DNA from: JACQXM01 sp964569425
Lineage (GTDB): Bacteria; Planctomycetota; Phycisphaerae; UBA1845
Length of the DNA: 15,878 nucleotides
NCBI GenBank assembly: GCA_964569425.1
Contig: CAZMVD010000098.1
Span: 1 to 15,878, forward strand
Reading direction: 5' to 3'
Under the pieces are notes generated by a model. That model was given only the letters and a program-made list of their open reading frames with translations. It made no database searches and was not told where the DNA came from. Shown one piece after another: positions 1 through 7,316 of this stretch. The first letter of the stretch is position 1. Each line of letters starts with the position of its first letter. The translations under genes and the position numbers were made by a program.

Positions 1-47
1 GGCGGGCGGCGTGGCCGCCGCGCCGCTGCACCCGTGGCTACAGCCCG

Positions 48-64
48 CCGCCCCGTTGGGGCGG
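48..64. other. Perfect GC-rich stem-loop
   Basis: CCGCCCC (48-54) and GGGGCGG (58-64) form an uninterrupted 7-bp stem around a GTT loop. It lies directly before the first copy of the repeat family at 69-219. It could be an RNA hairpin or part of the same repeat cluster. No T-tract follows on either strand, so a classical intrinsic terminator is not supported. Confidence 0.4.
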
Positions 65-68
65 GGAA

Positions 69-219
69 GACCGGTTGGAGAATCGGTCCCACAGCGCCCA
101 AGGCCAAAGAGTCAGAGAAGTTCACCGGTTGGGAAACCGGTGCCACAGCAACCAAACGCCGAAACGCCGAAAAGTCGAAAAGTCAGAGAAGTTCACAAGT
201 TGGAAAACCAGTTTCACAG
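69..219. repeat. Three-copy stem-loop repeat family (ACCGGTT..AACCGGT, then CCACAG)
   Basis: Three related units lie at about 69-94, 121-148 and 192-219. Copy 2 is a perfect hairpin: CACCGGTT (123-130), loop GGGA, AACCGGTG (135-142). Copy 1 has GACCGGTT (69-76), loop GGAG, AATCGGTC (81-88), so its outer pair is G-C where copy 2 has C-G, and it contains one G-T pair. Copy 3 (194-213) is degenerate, with only part of the stem left. Copies 2 and 3 sit in 40-base direct repeats (110-149 and 181-220, 34 of 40 identical) that share AGTCAGAGAAGTTCAC at the left and CACAGC at the right. The cluster is 3' of the secreted gene ending at 415. It may be a small palindromic repeat of REP type; no coding function is proposed. 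Confidence 0.75.
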
Positions 220-223
220 CGGC

Positions 224-340
224 GAAACACCGAAAGCCGGAGTGGGGCGGCGGCAGGCAACGAGGCAACAGGCAGCAGGAGAAAGCTGAAAGCTGAAACG
301 CCGAAAACCGGAATGGGGCGGCAACAGGCAACGAGGCAAC
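224..340. repeat. 46-base direct duplication with 71-base period
   Basis: Bases 224-269 and 295-340 match at 41 of 46 positions, and all five differences are G/A transitions. The 71-base offset is the same as that between the two 40-base repeats at 110-149 and 181-220, so the region looks built by tandem duplication of about 71 bases. Short runs of GAAACGCCGAAA-like sequence occur in each unit. The region is non-coding; frames through it are low-complexity. Confidence 0.7.
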
Positions 341-380
341 GGGGCAATGAGGCAATGAGGCAACGAGGCAACGAGGCAAG
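333..380. repeat. 8-base tandem repeat array (GRGGCAAN x6)
   Basis: Six contiguous octamers run GAGGCAAC, GGGGCAAT, GAGGCAAT, GAGGCAAC, GAGGCAAC, GAGGCAAG. A decayed seventh follows (AGGCAGCA). The unit length is not a multiple of three and the array is outside any gene, about 35 bases beyond the stop of the secreted dockerin-type gene. Length variation by slipped-strand pairing would be expected between strains. Confidence 0.75.
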
Positions 381-414
381 AGGCAGCAGAAAAGGCGAGA
401 GGCGCGGGGGGGGA

Positions 415-1386
415 TCAGCCGGTGAAGTTGCGTTGGATGGTAGCGACGTCGAGGAGATCGACGTCGAAGTCGGTGTCGGCGTCGAAAGTCTCGCAATTAA
501 GTATGGACATTTCGCCCTGGGGGCCGGTGAAGCAGCTTTCGAACCAGGACCAGTCGGCGAGGTCGACGTCGGCGTCGCCTTCGAAGTCGCCGGGGAGCAG
601 GGGCCGGATGTCCTCGGCCTGGTAGATGAGCCAGGGGGGGACGAGGGTGGCGGGGCCGCGGGTGGGGTGGACCATGAGCTGGCCGCCGGGCAGGGCGAGG
701 CCGCCGCCGTGCCAACTGTAGAACTCGAGACCGGCGCGGTCGTAGCCGAATTCGTTGTCGGGGTCGAGGCGGTTGTAGAAGGAGACCTCGATGGGGAAGA
801 GGCCGAGGGCGAAGAAGATGCCGTTCTCGGTGAAGAAGGGGTTGAGCGGATTCACGCGCGGGGAGCGGTAGATGGTCATGCCGGTGAGGGTGCGATAGCC
901 GTCGTAGCCGATGGAGCCGAAATCGACCCAGACGGGTAGGCCGGGGATGGACTGGGTGCCGTGTTCGAGGGCGACTTTGAGGTAGCCGCGGAAGCGGATG
1001 AGCAGGTTGCAGAATGGGGTATCGAGGACGGTGGGGTCGGAGACGTCGTAGATGTAGTCGTTGAGCAGGTCGCCGAGGGTGAGGATATCGGCGTCGGGGA
1101 GCACGGCGGTGGGGCCGGCGGGGAAGTCGATCCAGTCGGTGCGGAAGGTGAGGTCAGGAGTGCGGCCGTCGATGTAGATTTCGGCGGCGACGAGGTGAAT
1201 GGCGAAGTCGTCGGGGATGTCGAGGTAGACTTCGCCGATCCAGCCCTGGCCGTCGTAGGGGGGGTAAGCTCCGGCGCGGCTGTCTGCGAAGACGAAGGTG
1301 TCGGCGCGGGTGGCTTGGGCCGGAAACATGCCGAGAGCGCAGGCGAACCAGGCGATTAGAGGGCGGTATGCACAGCGGTGGTTCAC
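415..1386 (-). CDS. Secreted protein with C-terminal dockerin-like Asp repeat
   Basis: This is a 323-residue exported protein of unknown function. The start is GTG at 1386, with AAAGGAC five bases upstream (1390-1396). Residues 1-28 are a signal peptide (Arg, hydrophobic core, cleavage after ATRA before DTF). The body, about 29-260, is rich in aromatic residues and Asp, looks like a beta-rich extracellular domain, and was not matched to a known family. The last 58 residues contain two calcium-loop-like segments, GDFEGDADVDLADWSWF and FDADTDFDVDLLDVATI, each with alternating Asp. Two Cys lie between them. This is the planctomycete form of the type I dockerin-like ending, often placed at the C-terminus of secreted proteins. 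No cohesin partner is visible. It is divergent from the prepilin-like gene, and a promoter candidate lies at 1443-1472. Confidence 0.85.
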   Translation of the reverse strand: MNHRCAYRPLIAWFACALGMFPAQATRADTFVFADSRAGAYPPYDGQGWIGEVYLDIPDDFAIHLVAAEIYIDGRTPDLTFRTDWIDFPAGPTAVLPDADILTLGDLLNDYIYDVSDPTVLDTPFCNLLIRFRGYLKVALEHGTQSIPGLPVWVDFGSIGYDGYRTLTGMTIYRSPRVNPLNPFFTENGIFFALGLFPIEVSFYNRLDPDNEFGYDRAGLEFYSWHGGGLALPGGQLMVHPTRGPATLVPPWLIYQAEDIRPLLPGDFEGDADVDLADWSWFESCFTGPQGEMSILNCETFDADTDFDVDLLDVATIQRNFTG

Positions 1387-1442
1387 GGCGTCCTTTCGCG
1401 GTTTGCGGAGCCCGGCGGGAGCATCGCGTCGTCGTACTCTGG

Positions 1443-1472
1443 AGTGTAGGAAAAACGGGGGTGCGGGGTCAA
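1443..1472 (-). promoter_or_regulatory. Candidate sigma70 promoter for the dockerin-type gene
   Basis: Read on the minus strand: TTGACC (1467-1472), an 18-base spacer and TACACT (1443-1448). That is 5 of 6 and 4 of 6 matches to the consensus hexamers. Transcription would begin near 1436, leaving a leader of about 50 bases to the GTG at 1386. Confidence 0.45.
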
Positions 1473-1608
1473 TGCGAGATCCAGGGACTGTGGTCCGTTG
1501 CTACGCCCGTACGCCCTGCGGGCAAGCCGGTGCGGCGAAATGAGGCGAGAGAGACGGTCGGGCCTGTTCGGGGCAGTTTGTTGAAGGTACGATAATCAGG
1601 GAGGGCCG

Positions 1609-2691
1609 ATGGTTCGAATCGGGGATTTTGTGGGGGCGAGTTTGATGTCGATGCGAAGATTGAGAAGCGGATTCACGCTGCTGGAAATGCTGGCGGTGGT
1701 GGCGATTATCGTGCTGCTGGCGGGGCTGATCCTTCCGGCGTTGAGCCGGGGGCGGGAACAGAGCCGGTCGGTGGTCTGCCTTGCCCATCTGGGAGAAATG
1801 GGGAAGGGGCTGGGCATTTACTTTTCGGAGAACGATGACAACTTTCCGCCGATGCGGATGTACGGGAAGCCAGGTGGGACCGCGAACCCCGGGAATTTCT
1901 ATGACGTGGGGAACGGTCTGAAGTACCGTCCGCGGTGGCCGGCGCTGATCGGCGCGGCGATCAAGTTGTATGCGTTCAGCCATCCGGAACCGCCCGCGGG
2001 CATGGCGGGTACCTCGGCCAATCCGGTATACGACCGACAGGATTATGAACACGCGGTGTATCAATGTCCGGAAGAGCCGACGTGGATCGACGAGCGGAAT
2101 TATGCGTACGGGTACAACTATCAGTTTCTGGGTAACTCGCGGCAGACGAACGACACGTACCATGAGTTTCCGGTGAAGCGTCATCGGGTGAAGGCGGCGG
2201 GCGGGACGGTGTTCGTGGCGGATTCGATGGGGACGGCGGCGGGATTCGGGCTGTACCAGCGGGCGGGCTATGAGAACGGCGGAACGACGGAGACGGCGTT
2301 GGCGAACCATGGCTATACGCTTGATCCACCGCGCTTGACCGACAAGGCGGACCGGGGAACCGGCGACCCGGGGAGCCCACGCACGGCGGTGGATCCGCGT
2401 CATCGGGACCGGGCCAACGTGGTGTTTGTGGATGGGCATGGGGAGTCGAAGACGGACCGTGAGCTTGGTTACCGTACGCGGCCGAATGGTCGGTATGTGG
2501 ATGTTGATCCGAACGATTCGTCGGGCGATACCGGACCGGGGGGCGCGACGGGAAGCGCATGGGAGCCGGGCGGGGGGTCGCGCTACGTGTCGTTTCAGCA
2601 GAATCCGCAGAACATACCGGATGCGGCGACGAATATGCTGTTTTCGGGCAGCGGGCGTGACGATGATCCGCCGGTGGTGCCGGGTCGTTGA
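1609..2691 (+). CDS. Prepilin-like protein with N-methylation motif and H-X9-DG domain
   Basis: This is a 360-residue planctomycete prepilin-like protein, probably a surface or pseudopilus component. A short basic leader, MSMRRLRSG, is followed by FTLLEMLAVVAIIVLLAGLI. A prepilin peptidase would cut after Gly, leaving Phe+1 and Glu+5, and the hydrophobic helix would hold the protein in the membrane. Near the C-terminus, HRDRANVVFVDGH gives the H-X9-DG motif of the large DUF1559-type family (H at residue 265). The start is uncertain. ATG 1609 has GGGAGGG just upstream, but adds 12 unusual residues before the leader. ATG 1645 (348 residues) gives a family-typical short leader with a G-rich stretch upstream at 1632-1640. 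Such genes are often present in many copies and scattered, so neighbours say little about substrate. Confidence 0.9.
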   Translation: MVRIGDFVGASLMSMRRLRSGFTLLEMLAVVAIIVLLAGLILPALSRGREQSRSVVCLAHLGEMGKGLGIYFSENDDNFPPMRMYGKPGGTANPGNFYDVGNGLKYRPRWPALIGAAIKLYAFSHPEPPAGMAGTSANPVYDRQDYEHAVYQCPEEPTWIDERNYAYGYNYQFLGNSRQTNDTYHEFPVKRHRVKAAGGTVFVADSMGTAAGFGLYQRAGYENGGTTETALANHGYTLDPPRLTDKADRGTGDPGSPRTAVDPRHRDRANVVFVDGHGESKTDRELGYRTRPNGRYVDVDPNDSSGDTGPGGATGSAWEPGGGSRYVSFQQNPQNIPDAATNMLFSGSGRDDDPPVVPGR

Positions 2692-2800
2692 CGACTGATG
2701 GAACTCGGTGTCGTCGAGGGATTCATGCGCGGTTGAACCTCGGTGCGGCGTCGAGAATTGTCATATCGGGTCGAAGGTTGTCGAGGGGGTTGCGGCGCGC

Positions 2801-2829
2801 TCGGCAAGCCGTGAGAAATGTGTTATGCT
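2801..2829 (+). promoter_or_regulatory. Candidate extended -10 promoter for the exported protein gene
   Basis: TCGGCA (2801-2806), a 17-base spacer and TATGCT (2824-2829) are present, with TG at 2821-2822 forming an extended -10. Each hexamer matches 4 of 6 consensus positions. Transcription would start near 2836 and give a leader of about 57 bases before ATG 2893. Confidence 0.35.
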
Positions 2830-2877
2830 TGGCGTCAGCGGCGGCGTCCGCCGCGAAATTTCTGTTTAACCACCGCG

Positions 2878-2883
2878 AAGGAG
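2878..2883 (+). promoter_or_regulatory. Shine-Dalgarno AAGGAG that fixes the start at 2893
   Basis: AAGGAG lies nine bases before ATG 2893. The reading frame is open upstream to 2818, but only the 2893 start puts a clean signal peptide at the N-terminus. Confidence 0.7.
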
Positions 2884-2892
2884 TGTTTACCG

Positions 2893-4704
2893 ATGCTTCG
2901 TCGAATCACCGCGTTGTTTCTGACTCTTTCATTTGTCGGCGTACCGGCAGTGCAGGCCGGGGACGCCATGAAGGATGCGCTGGGGTCGCTGCCGGGCGAC
3001 GCGATGGCGCTGGTCATCATTCCGAATCTGGCGCAACTCGACGCTAATTATAAGCAGGCAATCGTGGAGCTGGGACTTCAGCCGTTGATTCAGCCGCCGA
3101 TGGATTCGCTGGTGGGGATGATCAAGGGCAACATGCCCATGCTGGAGGGGATGGACCCGAGTGGTCCGATAGCGCTGGTGGTGATGCCGGCGATGAACAT
3201 GGTGGAGCTGCAGAGCAAGGCGGCGCTGGTGATTCCGTGCGGCGATCCCAAGGGGATGCTGGAAGCGCTGGGTGCGCAGCCGGGGGAGAACGATGTGTGG
3301 ATGGTGAGCCTGTTCGGCCCGCCGATGGCCGCGCTCGCGAGTGAGAAGCGGATCATCGTGGCGGTCAGCCCGGACGTGGCCAAGCAGATCCACGAGAACA
3401 AGACGAGCCTGGCATCCAAGCTGAAAGCGAGCGACCTGCAGAGTCTTGAGGGACTGAATTTCGCGGTGTGGCTCGACGCCGATCGGGCGATCAAGGTGTT
3501 TCGCCCGCAGATTGACGCAGGCATCGCGATGCTGGCGATGATGCAGGGGGCGGGCGGCCCGATGGGGATGCAGCAGGCGGAAGCGACCAAGAAACAATTG
3601 GGGATGGTCGTGGACGGGATGAGCACGTTGAGTTTCGGATTGTCGTTGAGCCAACCGGGACTGAATCTGCGTTTTGCGATGTCCGTCAAGGCGGACAGTG
3701 AGCTGGCGAAGCAAACGAAAGTCCAGGCCACGACCGAATCGCTGCTGAAGGGGTTGCCGGGCGACCCGTTCATGATTTCGTTCGGACAGCACCTGCACCC
3801 GAGCCAGTTGGACGCGGGGATGCAGGGATTGGATCCGCTGTTCGGAATGCTGGAGGGCGTGGAAGGCGTCGACAAGGCCAAGGTGGGCGAACTCAAGGAT
3901 GTGGTGACCAAGTGGCTGCCGATGATCACCGGCGCGCGGGGGCTGGTGCAGGCGGCGCCGGGAGGCAGCGACGGACAGATCGCGCTGGCGCTGGTAGTGG
4001 AAACGACGGACAGCAAGGCGTGGCTGTCGATGACGGACAAGGCGTTTACCCTGGCGAAAGAACTGGTTGCCCAGGCCATGGGGAGTGAAGCCGATGAGGA
4101 TGCGCTCAAGGTGCTGGCGGCCCTGACGCACAAAGTGGGTGCGGACACGATTGACGGGGTATCGGTCAATCACCTGCGGCTTGACCTCGACCCGTTCAGT
4201 GACGACATGAGCGTCAATGACCGCAGGAAGATCGATACGATCATCGGCAAGGATGGTTTGCTGTTTCGGCTGGCGCCCGCAGACGACAAGGCGGTGGTGC
4301 TGAGCTTCGGCGGGGGCAAGGGGTATGCGAGCAAGATCATCGCTTCGGCGAAGGGGCGTAAGGCGATGCTGGATGAAACAGCGGGGATCAAGAAGGTATC
4401 TGCGCAATTGCCGAAGGAGCGATACGCGGTGGTGTATGTCGCGGTGGATGAGATTCTGGCCACGATCAACCGCATTGCGGTTGCGCTGGGCGAGGATGAG
4501 TTGCCGGTGAATCTTGGACAGGTGAATGCCCCGGTGACGGTGCAAATGACCGGCGGAAACGCCTGGACGCGAGGCGACTTGTTCATACCGTCGGATCTGA
4601 TGAAGGCGGGGTCGCAGGCGGCAATGGCGGCCATGGCGGCCGAAGCTGCCGAGGCAGAGCACGAGATTCCGGACGACGTGCCGGTCGAAGATGATGAAGA
4701 GTAG
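2893..4704 (+). CDS. Large exported protein of unknown function
   Basis: This is a 603-residue exported protein not matched to a named family. Residues 1-22 (MLRRITALFLTLSFVGVPAVQA, cut before GDAM) form a signal peptide, and AAGGAG upstream supports this start. The mature protein opens with DALGSLPGDAMALVIIPNLA, a Leu-Pro-Asp pattern reminiscent of DUF3352-type exported proteins; that likeness is a guess from pattern alone. Met is unusually frequent, for example around 220-240 and 250-270. There is no second membrane span, no catalytic motif and only one Cys. The protein ends in a strongly acidic tail (EIPDDVPVEDDEE), preceded by an Ala/Glu-rich helix. It is a single gene: the prepilin-like gene lies 201 bases upstream and a convergent gene follows. 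A periplasmic or surface location is likely. Confidence 0.85.
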   Translation: MLRRITALFLTLSFVGVPAVQAGDAMKDALGSLPGDAMALVIIPNLAQLDANYKQAIVELGLQPLIQPPMDSLVGMIKGNMPMLEGMDPSGPIALVVMPAMNMVELQSKAALVIPCGDPKGMLEALGAQPGENDVWMVSLFGPPMAALASEKRIIVAVSPDVAKQIHENKTSLASKLKASDLQSLEGLNFAVWLDADRAIKVFRPQIDAGIAMLAMMQGAGGPMGMQQAEATKKQLGMVVDGMSTLSFGLSLSQPGLNLRFAMSVKADSELAKQTKVQATTESLLKGLPGDPFMISFGQHLHPSQLDAGMQGLDPLFGMLEGVEGVDKAKVGELKDVVTKWLPMITGARGLVQAAPGGSDGQIALALVVETTDSKAWLSMTDKAFTLAKELVAQAMGSEADEDALKVLAALTHKVGADTIDGVSVNHLRLDLDPFSDDMSVNDRRKIDTIIGKDGLLFRLAPADDKAVVLSFGGGKGYASKIIASAKGRKAMLDETAGIKKVSAQLPKERYAVVYVAVDEILATINRIAVALGEDELPVNLGQVNAPVTVQMTGGNAWTRGDLFIPSDLMKAGSQAAMAAMAAEAAEAEHEIPDDVPVEDDEE

Positions 4705-4714
4705 TGACGAAACG

Positions 4715-4742
4715 GGCGCGGCGCGCTGATGCGCGGCGCGTC
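4715..4742. terminator. Strong GC hairpin between convergent genes
   Basis: GGCGCGGCGCGC (4715-4726), a TGAT loop and GCGCGGCGCGTC (4731-4742) form a 12-position stem with one G-G mismatch and one G-T pair. It lies 10 bases after the stop at 4704 and about 70 bases before the opposing stop at 4816, so it could act in both directions. No T-tract follows; termination by the hairpin alone is an inference. Confidence 0.5.
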
Positions 4743-4815
4743 TGTCGAGGGCGATTGGCGCGGGCGGATTCGCGACGGCGGGTTCGCCCGCGTTCTTGCG
4801 CGGCGAGGGGCGGGG

Positions 4816-5232
4816 TCACGGTGTGTGTTGGATGACCACAATGTTGTCGGGCAGGAACGACAGCGTCTGAGCGACCTGATCCCAAGGCGGATCGCTGGGA
4901 CCCATGGGCGGGCGTGGCAGCAGGGTGCGCGCGGCGCCGACGATGGTCATGAGTTCGCGGGCGCTGCGTTCCAGGATGGGGAGGTTCAACCCGGACCACA
5001 GGTACTGTTTGTAGGGGAAGGAAAGGAGTCCGGGGCGCAGTTCGTGAACGTGGTTGCCCCGCGAGGTGAGCAGGACGCCGAGGTCGCCCTCGAGATTGGC
5101 GTAGCGCGATGCGGCCTCTTTGGCGAGGCCGGCGTCCATGATGGCGGCGCCATCCGGCGCGGTGGCGCCGATGGTCGGTATACACCGCCAGTCGGCGGGT
5201 TCCAGCCAGAGGTTGCAGGATTTTTCGACCAT
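4816..5232 (-). CDS. Small divergent macro-domain-like protein
   Basis: This 138-residue soluble protein resembles a compact family of ADP-ribose-binding macro-domain proteins. The family pattern runs IPTNG, VMGAGLA, GNHVHLL, LSFPVKHHW, a helix with RSARELV, LPRPGCGNGGLDW and FVVV. Here the corresponding segments are IPTIG, IMDAGLAKEA, GNHVHEL, LSFPYKQYLW, ERSARELM, LPRPPMGPSDPPW and NIVVI. Order and spacing fit the whole family length. Two ligand-contacting parts are changed: Asn of TNG is Ile, and the Gly-rich phosphate loop GCGNGG is replaced by PPMGPSDP. It may bind a different ligand or none. ATG 5232 is preceded by GGAG at close spacing. A promoter candidate lies about 220 bases upstream. 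The family assignment is from motif memory, without alignment. Confidence 0.75.
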   Translation of the reverse strand: MVEKSCNLWLEPADWRCIPTIGATAPDGAAIMDAGLAKEAASRYANLEGDLGVLLTSRGNHVHELRPGLLSFPYKQYLWSGLNLPILERSARELMTIVGAARTLLPRPPMGPSDPPWDQVAQTLSFLPDNIVVIQHTP

Positions 5233-5639
5233 GTGCTCCGCCGAGAGTTTGCCGCACGGCCAAAACGAGCGCGGTTACGGATGATTATCGGCATCCGGAG
5301 CTGCGTGCTTTGCCAACGCCCTCCACGGGGTCGTTGCGGAAGACGCGTGCGGTGACCGCCCGCTGCCACCCGGTGTTGCGGGCACCGCGGCCGCGAGGTA
5401 CCCGTACAGGAACGGACCGCCACGCCGTCCGGGAAAGCCGAGACGGATTATTCTATAAGGGGTCGGGGGCGTGTCCATGAGTCAGTGGTTGCTTTGCGTG
5501 CGAAAGCGCAACAATTGCCGATGGGGGACTCTTCCAAAGTAACGCCGATTGCCCATTTTGTTGGTGGGGGCGGGAAAGCGGGTCGCGATGGCGGGCGGGC
5601 GGCGGGCGTGCCGGGTTTCTGCGGAGGGCGGCGGGCTGG
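5233..5639. other. Intergenic region between the kinase stop and the macro-like gene
   Basis: These 407 bases lie between two minus-strand genes. They hold the promoter candidate at 5450-5477 and an imperfect hairpin near 5493-5512 (TTGCG..GAAA..GCGCAA, a GNRA-type loop). The half next to the kinase is G-rich on the plus strand. No reading frame with a ribosome site and protein-like composition was seen. The leader of the macro-like gene would be long, about 210 bases. Confidence 0.5.
5450..5477 (-). promoter_or_regulatory. Candidate sigma70 promoter for the macro-like gene
   Basis: On the minus strand: TGGACA (5472-5477), a 16-base spacer and TAGAAT (5450-5455). Each hexamer matches 5 of 6 consensus positions. 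It stands in an AT-richer pocket of otherwise GC-rich DNA and points toward ATG 5232. Confidence 0.5.
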
Positions 5640-7316
5640 TTAGTGGGTTGCGGCGCCGCCGCTTAGTGCCACGTCGTTGTCATCTAATTGCACACGTTGG
5701 ACGGGGATGCACACCGTGAAGATGGCGCCGTCGCCGGGGTTTCCGGCGACCTCGATGCGTCCGTGGAGCTCATTGATGATTTTGCGTGCCGCGGCCAGCC
5801 CCAGTCCGGTGCCGCCGTGGCCCTTGGCCGACTGAAAGGGTTCGAAGATCGACTCGCGAAGGTCCTCGCGGATGCCGGGACCGTTGTCGGCGACGGCGAC
5901 GAGGACTTCGCCGGACTCGGGCTGATAGCGTGTCTGGATGGTGACGCGGCCGGTGCGCTCCGGGACGGCGTCAATGGCATTGAGGATGATGTTGTGCACG
6001 ACCTGGTGCACACCTTCGGGATCGACCTCGACGGAAGGAACGGGAATGAGGTCGGAGAGCAACATGACCCCTTTGTCGTCGGCGCGGTGCTGCGCGAGTG
6101 CCAGCGCGTCGGCGACGACGCGGCTGATTTCGGTGTGCGCGCGTCGGGGACGGCGGTCTTTGCTGAAGGTGAGCATGTTCATGGTGAGTTCGAATACGCG
6201 GTCGAGGTTGCGGCGGACGAGGTTCCACCCGGAGCGGAGGGTGTCGAGGTCGCCCTTGCGCAACCCCAGTTCCAGAACGTCTGCGCCGCCCTGCATGCCC
6301 TGCAGGAGGTTTCGGATGTGGTGAGAGAGGTAAGCGACGGTTTCGCCGGCGGCGGCCAGTCGCTCGGTGCGCAGGCGGGATTCCTGGAGGCGGGCGTTTT
6401 CGATGGCCATGCCGGAGAGGCGGCCGATGGCGACGGCGAGGCGAAGCTGCTCGGGGGTGTAGGTGTGCCGTGCCATGGCACAGTCGAGGTGAATGACGCC
6501 ATGAATGCTGTCTCGGGCGAGGATGGGCACACACAGAATGCTGCGCAAGCCCAATTCATGAAGGCTGTCGTGTTTGTCGGCGGACAGGAATCGATCGTCG
6601 GTGAGGGCATTGGCGCAGAGCACACCGTCGCGGTGGGTGACGACGTGATTGATGATGGTGCGCGAGGTTACGATGCGCGGGCGGGCGTCGGGCTCGGAAG
6701 TGCGGGACCGGACAATTCGGGGTTCGAGATGGTCGAGATCGGGAGCGGCGGTCATCACGATGAGATGGTCGACGCTGAGGTGTTCAAAAATGATATCTGC
6801 CACGCGTTCGAGGAAGGACTCGACGTTGTCGGTGGCACTGACGGCTTCGGCGATTTTGTAGACGACGTTCCAAGCGGCGACGGCGTCGGCGGTTTCGGGG
6901 GGCTGGAGGATGATGCTGTCTTCCGAGGCGTTGACCGCGGCCAGGATGGATGAGCCGCCGGAGGGGTTTTCGGGGGCGAGGTCGACGAGGTCGCGAATGG
7001 ACTGCGCGCCTGTGAACGTGCGCACTTCTTCCTGACCGGTGAAAACCAGCAGGGTGCTTCCGATCTTGATCTGATCGCCGTATTTCAGGTGCGCGGGCGC
7101 GAAGATGCGCTGGCCGTTGAGGTAGGTTCCGTTGGAGCTGCCCAGATCGAGAAGCACCCAATGTCCGTTATCGGGATAGATTTCGGCGTGGCGGCGTGAC
7201 GTGCCGTGGTCGGAAAGTTGAATGTGCTCGGAACTGCGTCCGATGACCGCCGGCTCGTCGGGCGTGGTGTAGATCCGGCCTTTGTCCGGTCCCTGTAATA
7301 CATGTAATGTGGGCAA
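5640..7316 (-). CDS. FHA-GAF sensor histidine kinase
   Basis: This is a cytosolic sensor kinase of 558 residues from the chosen TTG at 7316, which gives the FHA-typical opening MPTLHVLQGPDKGRIY. An earlier TTG at 7376 would add 20 residues that look unlike the family, and neither start has a clear ribosome site. The FHA domain (about 1-92) has GRS at 26, SRRH at 40-43 and SNGT at 61-64, so it should bind phosphothreonine. A GAF domain spans about 150-310. The phosphoacceptor helix has LSHHIRNLLQG with His 332, and the usual acidic residue after it is His. The ATPase domain shows HNIILNAIDA (N box), ADNGPGI (G1), IFEPFQS (F box) and GGTGLGLAAA (G2). There is no membrane span, and no response regulator is adjacent, so the partner is unknown. 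Confidence 0.93.
   Translation of the reverse strand: MPTLHVLQGPDKGRIYTTPDEPAVIGRSSEHIQLSDHGTSRRHAEIYPDNGHWVLLDLGSSNGTYLNGQRIFAPAHLKYGDQIKIGSTLLVFTGQEEVRTFTGAQSIRDLVDLAPENPSGGSSILAAVNASEDSIILQPPETADAVAAWNVVYKIAEAVSATDNVESFLERVADIIFEHLSVDHLIVMTAAPDLDHLEPRIVRSRTSEPDARPRIVTSRTIINHVVTHRDGVLCANALTDDRFLSADKHDSLHELGLRSILCVPILARDSIHGVIHLDCAMARHTYTPEQLRLAVAIGRLSGMAIENARLQESRLRTERLAAAGETVAYLSHHIRNLLQGMQGGADVLELGLRKGDLDTLRSGWNLVRRNLDRVFELTMNMLTFSKDRRPRRAHTEISRVVADALALAQHRADDKGVMLLSDLIPVPSVEVDPEGVHQVVHNIILNAIDAVPERTGRVTIQTRYQPESGEVLVAVADNGPGIREDLRESIFEPFQSAKGHGGTGLGLAAARKIINELHGRIEVAGNPGDGAIFTVCIPVQRVQLDDNDVALSGGAATH

Noticed and set aside
110..340. CRISPR-like array (repeats of about 40 bases spaced by about 31)
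   Set aside because: Each unit occurs only twice, the spacing segments are themselves related, the repeats differ at many positions and no cas genes are near.
34..939. 301-codon plus-strand open frame
   Set aside because: It overlaps the secreted dockerin-type gene in antisense. Its product is a Gly/Glu/Val-rich low-complexity chain, as expected from reading GC-rich Asp-coding DNA backwards, and its first part runs through the repeats.
2929..4662. 577-codon minus-strand open frame
   Set aside because: It is antisense to the exported protein gene and its product is His/Arg/Gln-rich without any domain. The plus-strand gene has a signal peptide and ribosome site.
5482..5556. 24-codon minus-strand frame in the gap after the kinase
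   Set aside because: It has no ribosome site, its product is basic and featureless, and the frame overlaps a hairpin. The evidence is too weak for a gene.
5688..6953. 421-codon plus-strand open frame
   Set aside because: It is antisense to the histidine kinase, whose domains are unmistakable. The product is Gly/Asp/Val-rich without motifs.
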